A stretch of 64,000 nucleotides of DNA, from assembly GCA_000231825.2 (NCBI GenBank), contig JH720356.1:104250-168249 (forward strand), in the 5' to 3' direction. The notes beneath the pieces were generated by a model. The model had not been told where the DNA came from, did no database searches, and saw only the letters and a program-made list of their open reading frames with translations. The stretch comes from Tetrahymena elliotti 4EA (taxonomy: Eukaryota; Ciliophora; Oligohymenophorea; Hymenostomatida; Tetrahymenidae). The translations under genes were made by a program, and so were the position numbers. This document shows, piece by piece, positions 25,031 to 36,565 of the stretch (positions within the stretch are counted from its first letter, which is position 1; each line of letters starts with the position of its first letter).

Positions 25031-26359
25031 TTATTTTAGTTGTGAAAATTATTATTTAATTAATTTATTTTTTATAATAAAAATTTTGAAAAATATTTCA
25101 ACTTATAATTTAAACTAATTAATTAAAAAGAAAGAGAGTACTCTATTTCTACTTATTATACCATACACTTTCTAAACAATTTCTGGATTAAAAAAGTAAG
25201 TTAAAATAGATAAAACTTGAAGCTAGAGTCTAAACCCACAAACAATTTAACTATTTTCTATGAAAATAATTACTTCTCATGGCTTGAGATTTTTAAATAA
25301 ATCTGCCTTTTTTTCAATAATAAACATTAATTTTCATTTCAGGTAAAGAAATTTCTATATCATTATTTTATATATTTATTGAAGAACTAACCATTTCTTT
25401 AGTGTTTTGGAAACATTTGAATTGAAAATAAAAAATAATAGGTTTAACATTACAATTTACTCGAATTGAAGTCTATAAATATTTTGTATTCAGCAGTGGA
25501 TGATAAAATTTGTGAAAAACTTGTAAATTAATTGAGTAAAAAATAAAATAAATGTAATTAGAGAAATGGTCTAAATAACATATGTGATTTATAATATCTA
25601 TGAATGGATTATTTGAAAGAATATTATGAAATCTGATAGAAATTTAAATATTGATTTCAGGTCGAAATTAATCCTTACATCAAACTTTTTCATTAGATTT
25701 TTAATTAAATAGATAGATGTTAATCCTATCTTCAAATCTTTAAAATAGAATTAGCTTGAATTCAAAATATGTTTACTTTGAAACCTTTTTATATGTGCAG
25801 CATGGGTTGTAATAAGCTTGATTGAATTAAAGATTTGTAATTTTGCTTTATTTTTTTTACAAAATGGCTTTTTCTAAGCTAAAAATAAATAAATAAAAAA
25901 GTCTATATTTATATTACTCATAAATTAATAACTCAATTATTTTTTTTCATAAAATCGTACTATTGTGAGCTAATCTTCTCTGGTATTTCTTCTAGAAAAA
26001 AAACCAATAAAAAGTTATCTTTTAAAAAAAATAACCAAAAAGATAAAAAGTATATTATTAATAATATTATTCAGTTTTTCAATTTTTATATGATTTCTAA
26101 ACAAAAATTTTAGCAAAAATTAAAGAATTTATTTATATGTTAATTAATAATATTTCATAAATTATTTTTTAAGGTTTAACTATTACATTTGTTTCTTTAT
26201 TACGATAGATACTTTATCAATTTAGATAAGTATTCCTAATAATTTTTTAAATAATTGTTTCTATAAAATAAAAGTAACAAATATTTAAAAACATACAATT
26301 TTTAAGTAAGGGCAGAAAAAATAATTCAAATCAACTCAAAAATAAAAGGTATATTAATA
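25031..26359. other. Intergenic, between divergent genes
   Basis: 1.3 kb AT-rich spacer between starts at 25030 (minus) and 26360 (plus). No coding frame or RNA gene recognised. Confidence 0.55.
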
Positions 26360-26896
26360 ATGGACTGTAAAAATAAGCTAGATGCATAAGTAACTCAAGA
26401 AATGATCAACTACTTTAATATAAGAACAGCTGAGCATATAAATAGAGTGAAGAATAATATGCAGTTGATGGAAGGATATTAAAATTTAGATATTTAAAGC
26501 CTAATATAAAGAGGAGAGTTGCATGATTAAAGTAAATTAGTTGACCCAGAAAGATTAGGATATATTTGGCTCACTTGGTGGCACCATTGTAAGAAATAAG
26601 GAATATAATTTGAATATCCTCAAGGTGCTTAGGAATTAGTATAAAATGCCATAGATCATCATTTAAAATCAAACCTTCATCATCCTGAATGTCATTCAAA
26701 AAGTGATGATATGAGTTAGCTAGATATAGTAGAAATGGTTTGTGATTGGACTGCAATGAGTTAGGAATATAATTAAGGGAGTTGCTTAAGTTATGTATAG
26801 TAGAATATTTAAAAATGGAGCTTTAGTGAATAAAAAGTAAAAGATATTTTTAACACTATATCAGAAATAGATAAAAGACTATAAAAAAATATCTGA
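26360..26896 (+). CDS. DUF5662/HD-like small protein
   Basis: Intronless, 178 residues, ATG at 26360 and TGA at 26894. It begins MDCKNKLDAQVTQEMINYF. The recognisable pattern is RGELHDQSKLVDPE near residue 55, then YIWLTWWHHCKK, then HHLKSNLHHPECH near 105, then DMSQLDIVEMVCDWTAM near 125. Paired His and Asp (HD, HH, HHPE, CDW) in this spacing match what I remember of the DUF5662 family, a small all-helical group with HD-domain-like metal-binding residues found in bacteria, large DNA viruses and scattered eukaryotes. A phosphohydrolase role would be an extrapolation. The absence of introns next to intron-bearing genes and the patchy family distribution allow acquisition by transfer, but codon use looks like its neighbours. 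Confidence 0.65.
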
Positions 26897-27656
26897 TATT
26901 GATTTATCTATAAAATTGGCTTAATAAAATGTTTGATAAAAATCTATATAAACTTAGAATGTTTCAATTGAAATTTATCCTCCTTTTTAATTTTCTGAAA
27001 TTCTTCAAATTAAATAATTTATTAAACATTCAAAATTCTATACATTTTGTACGATGCCAAGTTAATTTGGCTATCTAAAAGTTCAAACCTTAATAAGTAA
27101 TGTTTTATTTATTTTTGACAGCTGTATTAACTAAAAACTAAAACATATTAATATTTATAATTGCAAAACTAATATTCAAGAATAATCTGTATTTTTATTA
27201 TCAAATCTTCATTAAAGATTACTAAAATCAAAGTTATAAATTGTGTTAGATAAAAGATATTACCATTTAATTTAATTATAAGAATATATTTCAAATTTTG
27301 AATTTTTAAAAATAAGAAAATTGTTGTTTTTTTAAATGTAAATTCTGTTATTTTAAAATTTTTTGAAACTAAATTTCATATAATTAGAATAAACAGTGAT
27401 TAAATTTGTTTACTTTTTGTTAATACGAATTATTACTTAATATGTTAGGTCCATAAGTTTAAGTTTTAAATAAATTAATTGTATTATAAAAATTTGTTTT
27501 TAAGGAAATACTATTTCTTATAAATTGTAGTAATTAGATAATAAATTGAAGTTAATTTTAATTGTTAATATTATAATAGTAAATTAATTAGTTAATTATT
27601 ATTAGTATCTTTAGTTTATTTTAGGGAGTATTTGACAACAAAAGAGTTGCTTTAAT
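26897..27656. other. Intergenic between convergent genes
   Basis: About 760 AT-rich bases between convergent 3' ends; nothing recognised. Confidence 0.6.
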
Positions 27657-28790
27657 TCATTTAATTATTTCTCTGACAAATACAATATTTCTCTGGCCTA
27701 AGAATGCCATTTTTTGTTCTTTTAGTGATATTATACCTGTAAATTGGTTTGGTAGTTTGTTGAAATTATCAAAATTGAAGGGAGTTACTTTATTATTTAC
27801 AAAATCGTAGATTACATAAGATTTTTTTTAGTGCTTTTTGTTCTAGTATTTACAGAAAAATTGTTTATGGACACTATCGATTTGAAAAAGATCTAAAAAT
27901 TCAAGGTTTTTAAATTTGTTTGTTTTTTCATTCTCTTTATTATGGTAGTAGATTGCTTGATCATAAGTTTAGAAGAGTATGTTAAGAGAGTTAGGCTAAA
28001 AAAATAATTAGGTTATCCAATTATCAGTATTAATTTTATAAATTAGCTAGCCAGTATTCATAAAAACAAATATCTCCATTTCATCTCCTCCACAAGCAAT
28101 ATATTATCCATTTTTAGTGGAATCTATAGTGTTAATACCAATTGCTTTTTTAGAAAACTAAGTTAAGAATTTATTTTAAGTTAGGTTATATAGATTAATG
28201 ACATCATATCCTGATTATATTGTATTGACAATTATGTATATATTGTCCTTCAAGTGTTTAAAGTGAACAATTTACTTCTAAATAACTCTGATAATTTTAT
28301 TTGTTTTCCAATTATAAATATAACTTTTATTTGATTTAATTAGACATATAAGGAATTAGTTTTTGTGTAGGCTAGCTAGCTTAAGGATATTTTGAAAAAC
28401 CAAGGGATGAGCTAATGCATTATCATAGCTAACTATTTTTTTTTGCAAATTTAAGTCAATTATTTCAATTTTTTGCTAGAATTAAACAGCCAAAAGATCA
28501 TTTTTGAGCAGTAAAATATTCTAAACTTTTAAGAAAATTGGAAAATGGATCTCATTTCTGTAAGTAATATCTTTTTTCGCATTTATCTAATTAGTTGGTT
28601 TGGTTTTATTCATAATCAAATAGCATTTAATACACACATATTGATATTCATCATCTTTCTCATCAACTTTAATCATCTATTTTGAATCATTATCTAAGTC
28701 AAAATTTTTATTTTTTTTGATTTTAAACATGCAAATCCTTTTATGCCTACTACAAATTTCTTTTCTCTCTTCAATTTCTTCGTAGTACAT
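27657..28790 (-). CDS. Beta-propeller (WD40-like) protein with N-terminal Cys/His knuckle
   Basis: Single exon, ATG at 28790-28788 and TGA at 27659-27657, 377 residues. The N-terminus MYYEEIEERKEICSRHKRIC with later VCIKC places Cys13/His16/Cys20 and Cys53/Cys56 as a possible B-box-like or treble zinc knuckle, common at the start of ciliate repeat proteins. The remainder is strand-rich with repeated WD40-like blades: NTIDSTKNGQYIACGGDEME with IFVF, then FFQPNSLNILFQTYDQAIYY, then TGIISLKEQKMAFLGQRNIVF. Blades lack the full GH...WD signature, so the propeller call is by pattern. An AG acceptor-like site 20 bases upstream of the ATG leaves room for an upstream exon that I could not find. Confidence 0.6.
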
Positions 28791-30283
28791 AATAACTCCT
28801 TTTGCGTTTCTCTAAAAATGTTAATATTTGTAAATAAAATGTGTAATTAAATTTTGACAACTATTATGCAGTTTAGAAAGTGGTAATAATGCATACAAAA
28901 TTTTTTTTACAAAAGCTATATATTTTCTGAATCAAAAAAAAAATTTTTGATATAAGTTAGAATACTAAAATTTTGCAATTAGAACGATCATAAAATTCAC
29001 AAAATAAGCTTTTTTGTTCTAAAATAGTAATTGTAATAATACTTTTCTAATAAAAATTAGTAATAATAATAACCTCTTAATTTATGTATGATTAATTGAT
29101 TTGGTAAAATAAAGTAGCATTGAAAAATATTTTTTTCTCACAATTAACTAAAGAAAGCATAAATGTAAACTAGAACTAAAAATAATTAAATTAATCTTCT
29201 AATACTTCATATGCTCGAAAATAAAAAATACTAAATATTTGGACAAAATTAAAAAAAGTACTGAACTAATAATAAATTAATTAAAAGGAGTTATATTTAG
29301 ATATTCTATATTGATAATTAATCTATTTCGATAATATAAAAAAAATATGATTTGAATACATTTAAAAAGTTATGGCAGAAATAATTTTTATGATTATTAA
29401 CCTTACCTATATATATGTAATAGCTCCCAGCCAAATATAAATAGCTCTTCAAATTTAAATTAAAACTAATTCTTTTATTTACAGAGAAAGAAATATTCAA
29501 ATTGAATTTAATTCAAAAAAACTATCTTAATTTTTTTGAATATAATAGAGTAAAGAGTTTTCAAATCAAAAATATCTCTTTTCTTTATCAAAAATTCTAC
29601 TCTTAGTTGTTTTAAAGATTTTACTCAAATAAATTTATTTTGTATTGACTTAAAGGAAGAGGGTGGTATTTAAGATAAAAGATATTCCAGCTTTAAAAAA
29701 GAAAATTAAGTTGTCTATCAATAAATAAAAGTCAAAGTTAAGTAAAATTTGTTTGTAAAAAAGAAGATGGTGGTGGTTGTTAGTAAATTATAAATAATTA
29801 ATACAATAAATAAAAACATAATTACAAAAAATGTATTATAAATTTATTTTAAACATTTAAAAAGAGGGAAAATTGATTTTTTTTTTATTATAAATAAATC
29901 TGTTTTTTTATTTTTAGTTAAAAATGATTTGAATATCACAGCTATTTTCAGATGAATTAACGATCAATTGATTGATTAATAGATAGTATAATGCAGGGAA
30001 TTAGTGTTTATTTGAGGTAATTATTACCATTTAATTTGATTTTTTATCAGTTAAATCCTACATTGTATTGAGGTATTCATATTAATGGAGAAACGGTTAT
30101 TATAATTTAGTAAATTTAAAAAATATTTTGAAGGAAAATTGCAAATCGAAATCTAATTATTTCAGTGTTTTATTTGTTTATTGATAGATAGATCATTTAA
30201 TAATTAGTATTATTAGATATGCTAGATATTTTATCTAGCAAAAGCAACATCAAATAAAAATTATAGTCATTAAGGGTAAGCTT
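28791..30283. other. Intergenic
   Basis: 1.5 kb AT-rich stretch. A plus-strand frame open for about 150 codons up to roughly 29955 has no good start and no protein-like pattern, so no gene is called. Confidence 0.55.
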
Positions 30284-30784
30284 TCAAACTGAAAGGGCAG
30301 TAGATGTAGATGATAATGATCTTTGCATAGGGCTTGTGTTATGCTTTTTGTTGTTTAGGAAGTAATTAAAAAGAGTTTGTTGCTTCCAGTGTAATTCAAG
30401 TAAAATATCTTGATTATTTTGCATTTTATCAGAGGTAGCGATTGATTTTGAGTCTTGTAAGCTATCGAAAAACTCTAACTTCATTTCCTTTAATTGCTTA
30501 ATGTGCTCTTTGACAGTTTTAGTAATTTGGTTCTTTTCAGGAGCTTCGTCAGGGTACATTATAGATATCTCCTTGTGGATATCGTGAATATCTTCATACA
30601 AATTTCCTAAAAAATGTTAACAGGAATCCATATTCACAGTCGAGTAGAGATTTTTTCTGAGCTTTTATACATTGATAAGCATCTCCTCACATTTATCAAG
30701 CTTTTGCTTGACATACTAAATAGCTTAGCCCTAAGTGCTGACATTTTCAAAATCAACAACGGTAGTAGAAGAATTGCATCCCAT
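30284..30784 (-). CDS. Small MGC-start protein, probably lipidated, unknown
   Basis: Intronless, 166 residues, ATG at 30784-30782, TGA at 30286-30284. The N-terminus MGCNSSTTVVDFEN carries Gly2, Cys3 and Ser5/Ser6, the classic arrangement for N-myristoylation plus palmitoylation, so membrane anchoring of a soluble protein is likely. The rest is helical: QYVKQKLDKCEEMLINVQKL, YEDIHDIHKEISIMYPDEAP, VKEHIKQLKEMKLEFFDSL, and a Ser/Thr-rich tail (SPMQRSLSSTSTALSV). Base composition is less AT-biased than the flanks, which supports coding. I do not recognise a family; ciliates have many small lipidated helical proteins at membranes or basal structures. An internal standard-code frame beginning at 30601 is just the C-terminal part of this gene. 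Confidence 0.7.
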
Positions 30785-30974
30785 TTCAAATAATATTAAA
30801 GAATATAATTGTTCAGTATTAAATATAATTTATATTTATCTTTTGTTAGTAAAATTTTAATAATTTTTTTAATTACTTTTTTATTGATATCTGATATTTT
30901 TAATTAAAGTCATTCATTTAATTTATTAATCTTTATGCAATCATTTCTTCACTCATCAATTAATTCATTAATTT

Positions 30975-31024
30975 TTGTTTGCTTGTTTCTTTGTTTCTTT
31001 GTTTGTTTGTTTGATTATTTGTTT
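30975..31024 (+). repeat. Imperfect GTTT/CTTT simple repeat
   Basis: About 50 bases of TTTG, TTTC and TTTGATT units in tandem. In the standard code this gives a spurious Cys/Phe/Leu-rich frame at 30935-31150. Confidence 0.65.
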
Positions 31025-32805
31025 AGATGTTTGATTTTGCAATTAGTGGGAAAAAAAATCAATATACGATTTAGTTTGATTTGTCCGCAATCATTATGTT
31101 TGTATATGTTGTTTGTTCATTTGTCTCTGGTTCTCTATAATTATCAATAATAACTCAATCTTACATAAAAAATAATAAAAAAATATATATCAATATTTTT
31201 TCGTCATAATTAAGAGAAGATTTACATAATTTTAGTATTTAATAAAAAGGATGGTTTTTCTTTACTTTTTCAATATCAAGCAATTTTTTATCTAAAAATT
31301 TACTTTATTCAATATCTATCAGACAAATTTTCAAGAATACTGTAAGATAAAATAAAAAATGTTGAAATTATTGCTTTAGTAAAGTAAATATTAGGTAAAG
31401 AACCATTCTAATTGAATATTGGGCAATTATAGAAAACTATAAATAGAAGCTCCATTAATAGTAGATCATTTAATTTCCCTAACTTTAATTTATCATAAAC
31501 TGCTTTTAGATTAAATTTCAAAAAGCAATTTAGTTTACATTCTAGCCAGCATACATACTCCAAATTAAAATGATAATATAAAGATATTTTTACTGTTTAT
31601 AATTTAAAAAAGAAAACATAATTTACTATAATTTTTAGAGCTTTATTTTCTTTATTTTCAGAGAAAAGAATAGCATTCTCATGAAAAATATAGAAAATTA
31701 AAAAAAAAAGACAAACCTGTTTTATTATAAAAAAATAAAATTTTGTTTTTCCTCTCGAATTCATGAAACCATCTGATTCAAGCTTTTTTTGAGATTTGTA
31801 TTTTATCTTTTAACACAAAAAAAGGTTATATATTTTGACTTTAGCAAATTTACATATTTTGAGTATTTAGCTAGATACGCAAAGTAATAGTAAATTTAAC
31901 ACATCCTTTAAACTACTGCTAGAAGAATATCTTCTCAATTTTCTTTATTGTTAGATGTAAAGTTTTAAGTTGAAATTGTCTATTATAAATATAATTGTGA
32001 AACTTAGTAAAAGATTTTGAATTAAAGCAAAGGAAATGGATTTAATAATATTATCATATACATGAATGATCACAAACTCAAAATTTACTTTTGTATGAAT
32101 TAATATCTTTGCTTCATTCACCATTCAGATTTACGATAAATAAACATTGTACTTCTAAAAAAGAACAAAGGGAAAAAGATTAAATTAAATATCATAACTA
32201 AAATATTGATTCATTAGCTCAAAAAAGTTCTCCCTTATAAATAAAAGATATCACCACAAAAAAAGTAATTTAAAAAACTAGATGAATCTTTTTTAGAATC
32301 GATTTCTTACTTCTATCCAATCAATTTTATTAAAAATGGGTATTCTCTAAAGCTTAATTAACTTCTGTAGTATTTGTGAATTTGATGTGGCTCTAAACAC
32401 TTTTAGTGTAAGGCATAATTAAAAAATAAAATCTTCTTAAATCAATATTTCCCTCCCTATTTACGCTTTATAAAAAAATTATCTGTTTATTCTAGACAGA
32501 ATTAACCAGACTATTCTTTTGCATATTCTTATGTAAAAAAACATCATTTGACTGACTCTACTCAGTTATTAATTTAAAAATATTTTTGGCTTGTTTTAAA
32601 ATGTAAACTAAATTTACAATGTCTAAAACTAGAATTGTCAGTAAAAAACTAAATTTAAGCTCCTAGCTTTAAATTTCTCAAAATAACTATTCAAAAATTG
32701 AAAAGTAAAATTATAAAAAAAATTAGTAGTATCTGTAGGATCAAAAATTTTTTCTACTTAAATACTAATTTGCATAATTTTAATATTTCTATATAAAATT
32801 ATCTT

Positions 32806-34200
32806 TTAAAAATATAAAGCTTTTAAGATATTTTATTTAGTAGATAGGTCGTAATGAACTATCAATATCATTTTTAATTGATTTATTCAAATTTTATTAA
32901 AAAAATATAAATTTCTAGACTCATACCTTAAAAGAAGCAAAATTATATTTATCATTTATCATAATCAAATAATACCTTTACAGTTTAAAAATAAATTCTT
33001 CAAATTAATATCAATTTAGTAAAGAAGGAAAGTAAAAAAACAATTTTAAATATTTTAATTTAAGCTCTGAATGTTAATTTTATTTAGGTATTTTGAATTG
33101 ATTTCTTCAAATTTTGTATTTTAAATACATCGATCATCTCCTAAACTGAAAAATTAAAAGGAAGAAATTAATATTTATCAGAAAAGAATATTTTTTAACT
33201 TTAATTCAACTGATAAAAAATTTTCAATATTCAGCACTTTATATTTGAAAAATATCTATTCTTACTATCATTTTTCACAAAATAATTTACTTTTACCATA
33301 ATCTAATAATATTTTAATCAATATCCAGAATGAATTCGTAAAATTTAAATGACATTCTTTTTTATATTTTGAATTATGCAGAGTAGACGAAAATATCAAC
33401 TTTAAATATTTTAATTTTAGCTATGAAAATAAATTATATTTAGCTATTTTAGATTGATATAATTTTTATTAAAATATATAGTTCATAAACACTAATTAAA
33501 AAGAAACAAATTCAAAATCTAATACTTTTTCAATTTATTCATAAAATAAATTTGGACAATTTTTTATAAATTTGGAAGAAATACTGAACAATATTTTTGA
33601 TTTTAATCTATCATTTACCATTATTGATAATAATAAGAAAGCCTTCAGTATTATTATTGAAAAGACAAAAATCTTTATAAATAATTTAATAATTTCTTTG
33701 ATTATTTAAAACAAATATCAGTAAATCTACTTTTATTATGTAAACCCTTTAGATTAATAATAAAAGATACAAAATTACAAAATTTATTTTAGGTTTATTA
33801 ACTGAACTTAATTCTTATTTTGTAAAAAATAATTGATTACATTCTAGACTGGTAATTTAAAAGAAAAAAATGTGTTTATTAAACTTTCTTACAATTATTT
33901 CAAAATTGAAAAAAAATTAGCTAAAACAACTTGATGAATTGCTTTTTTGTTTGAAAAATTATTTAAAATATTTTTAAAAAATGTAAAATATTTTATCTAA
34001 AATTTAATTAAAAAAAGTTTTTCTTAATAATAAAAAAGGAAATCTTCTATGTTTGCTATTTCAGAAGAAACAAATTATATTTATCACAAGGAACAATAAT
34101 TCTTTAAGAGCTTAAAAAAAATTAAATAATTTAAATTAAATGATTATTAATTAAATAGACTCTTAGAAGATTAAAAGTGATACAAAATAAAGTATTTTAA
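32806..34200. repeat. Diverged long repeats in gene-poor region
   Basis: Similar blocks recur in the same order. The block 'ttaaatattttaattt(a/t)agct' followed by 'aattttatttaggtattttg' at about 33041 recurs at about 33399, and a weaker form lies at about 32818. Between them, 'taaaagaagcaaa...atttatca'-like segments appear near 32930, 33155, 33500 and 33860. Spacing of the best pair is near 0.36 kb. Similarity is imperfect and was judged by eye, so this may be an old tandem array or related elements inserted in series. Confidence 0.35.
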
Positions 34201-34378
34201 TTTAAGGTTTTAATATGTTTTTTATTTACAATTGTTAATTAATTTAAGAATGCTTTTATTGATAATTTAATTCTTTGTTAATTTAAAATATTTTATATTT
34301 ATTTACAAGTTTTTTATTTTTCTTTGTTTAATTGTTTATTTGTTTGTTGGTTTTTCAAAATGGGTATTATTAAATTTT

Positions 34379-35311
34379 TCATGCTGAAAATAAGTCATAG
34401 TAGATTCTAATTGGACAATATTCCTAGTATTAACTGCAATATTTATTATAAATACATATTTGAGATATTTGTTTTGAATAGCTGTTTAAAGTTTCTTTTA
34501 TTATTTATTCGTTTTGCTAATAAAAGCTTAGCTCAAAAAACTACTAATGGTTAACATTTATTAGATCACTCTAAAAGTTGTAGTTGAGAAGTTATTTTAG
34601 ATTGATGATAAAGAAAATTATTTTAGAGGCATTAATTTTTGATTTATTAATTTCTAAAGACTTTGATTCATCCATGAATAGTTAAAAACAAAACTACTGT
34701 TTGAAATTCTAAGGATCGATATCCTAAAATAAAGGAAATAGCTCCTCTTAGATTTATTAGCGACACTAGGAGTATTTAGTAATTATTTAAAATAATGTTG
34801 CTTCATTAAGTTATTCCATATTGTCTGGGCTAATTAAAGTTTATACCTATAAATATATTTTTCTTAAAGGCATAAAGCTGCAGTTTCTTTAAAACTCAAT
34901 CAGTTTAAATAAACATTCCTTCAATTATGGTAACTAGCTAAGTATATTATCACTTATTTCCTTTATTTCTAGGAAAATATCAAAGGAATATAGGCTTGAT
35001 TAAGATGGAGAAAATATTTTGAAATACTTAATTGTTAAATTTCTATACTTTTCAAAAGATAGGCACATTTATAGTTTAGATTTTGGGCTATCTCTTAAGT
35101 ATGTTTCTTGAAGATCATAATTCTTGCTTTCTGATATTACTGACCTCTAGTGATTCTAAGCCTACAAAGCCATCTATGAAATTCTACTCTTGTAAAAGCA
35201 ACTATAGCTACTTGAATCAAAGATTTCTTCCAACTTAGAAATGATGAAGTCATCTTAAGATTGATAAGAACCACTTGGTAATATTAGTTTTTGGTTGTAG
35301 TACCTGCTCAT
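34379..35311 (-). CDS. Helical protein, unknown
   Basis: Intronless 310-residue gene, ATG at 35311-35309 (MSRYYNQKLILPSGSYQSQ), TGA at 34381-34379, no internal TGA and many TAA/TAG Gln codons. It is not low-complexity: hydrophobic and charged residues alternate as in a folded helical protein, e.g. SKLEEIFDSSSYSCFY, FDIFLEIKEISDNILSQL, QLKECLFKLIEFQRNC and ASKIIFFIINLKQLLNY. The C-terminus has several Cys and Tyr (ICIYNKYCSQYQEYC). No membrane segment, signal peptide or family recognised. The higher C/G content compared with several kb of flanking sequence marks it out as a real gene. Confidence 0.6.
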
Positions 35312-36565
35312 TGTTTATATTATTATTTGATTTACTTTTTGTATTGAAAATAATCCTATTAATTTAAAATTAATGTTTTTTTAAAAGATCTTTTGCCCTT
35401 CTATTTATTTGAAAATATTTATTGGCTAGGAAAATATGCAATTTTTTATAAATAACAAGTGAAATTCTAATTTTGTGGCTGTAAAGTATTTTTGTCAAAT
35501 TTACTAATTTAATAGTTGGTTCTAATAAGTAAATATTTATAAGATAAATACTCCCTCACTTTTTTTTAAGTTTTGTCTTTTAGAGAACTCATTCTTCTCT
35601 CTAAAAATGTATTGAAAAATAATGAATGTATGAGATAAATGAATTAATTAGTAAGCATCTGTGTTTTTGAAAAATGAGTTGTAATAAAAATAGACTGACT
35701 AATAAAAAGAAATAGAAATTAGAATGAAAAATTGTTAATTAATTCATAACTTAAAAGCTCTTTAATTACACTGCTTTTTACTAATTAACATAATTAAAAT
35801 TTGAATTTTTGCTTTAAGCATATTACCAATAATTATTCTGTAGAATAGATGAAGAGTTTATATTGAATAAAACTTAAAATACTAAATAATAGAAATTAAA
35901 TTGAAAAAAAAAAGAATATCTATTTCTTTTTTTCAGTTTTTTTTAAATATTATCATAAGTTGTATTTTATTCAATTATTTTGAAGAGTGGAATCGATTTC
36001 ATTTTCAAATAAGGAACACTATTTATTTTCTAAGTAATAAATAAAATAAAGTAGAACCTAAAATAATAAATTTATTGATAGCAAAATAGAGGATAGATTA
36101 CACTTTATTAATTATCAAAGCAATTTAATAACTCTTACTAAAATCCATATAAATAGATATTTTCTCTTAATATTATGATAATAAAGAATTTATGATAAAT
36201 TAATAAATAAATTCTCACTCATTATTTATTTTAAAAAGGTCTTGATATTAATGATACATTTTAAAAAATAAAAAAGCTGAATTTAATAATTTATATGATA
36301 TCAAGACGATAAGTAAAAAGGAAGAATACAATTTAAAAATCAGAAAATATTTTAAATAATTATATACTTAAAATAAGATGACTTTTATTTTTTAATACCT
36401 TTTTTAGTAAATTTTTCATATTAAATTTCATCAAAAAATCGATGAAATAAGAAGAGTTTTTAGTACTCTGATGAGTATGTTAGTAAGTTATATATTTTTA
36501 TTATAGATAGATAGTTGGTTAGTAATTAAATAAAGTAAGTTATATTTTCAAAAAAGTATTAGATT
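35312..36565. other. Intergenic
   Basis: 1.25 kb AT-rich spacer between minus-strand genes; nothing recognised. Confidence 0.55.

Larger units (their letters stand above)
30785..34378. other. 3.6 kb gene-poor AT-rich region
   Basis: No convincing gene. A 94-codon ATG frame at 32095-32379 (plus) and a startless open stretch at about 31365-31790 (plus) were considered and not called. The region contains a GTTT-type simple repeat and a zone of diverged repeated segments (separate entries). Confidence 0.5.

Noticed and set aside
30935..31150. 71-codon Cys/Phe/Leu-rich frame
   Set aside because: Translation of a GTTT-type simple repeat.
31365..31790. Startless plus-strand open stretch of about 140 codons
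   Set aside because: No ATG near the start and composition (Phe, Ile, Lys, Gln) equals translated AT-rich noise.
32095..32379. 94-codon ATG frame (MNQYLCFIHHSDL...)
   Set aside because: Length is within chance expectation when TGA is the only stop in AT-rich DNA, and no recognisable pattern supports it.
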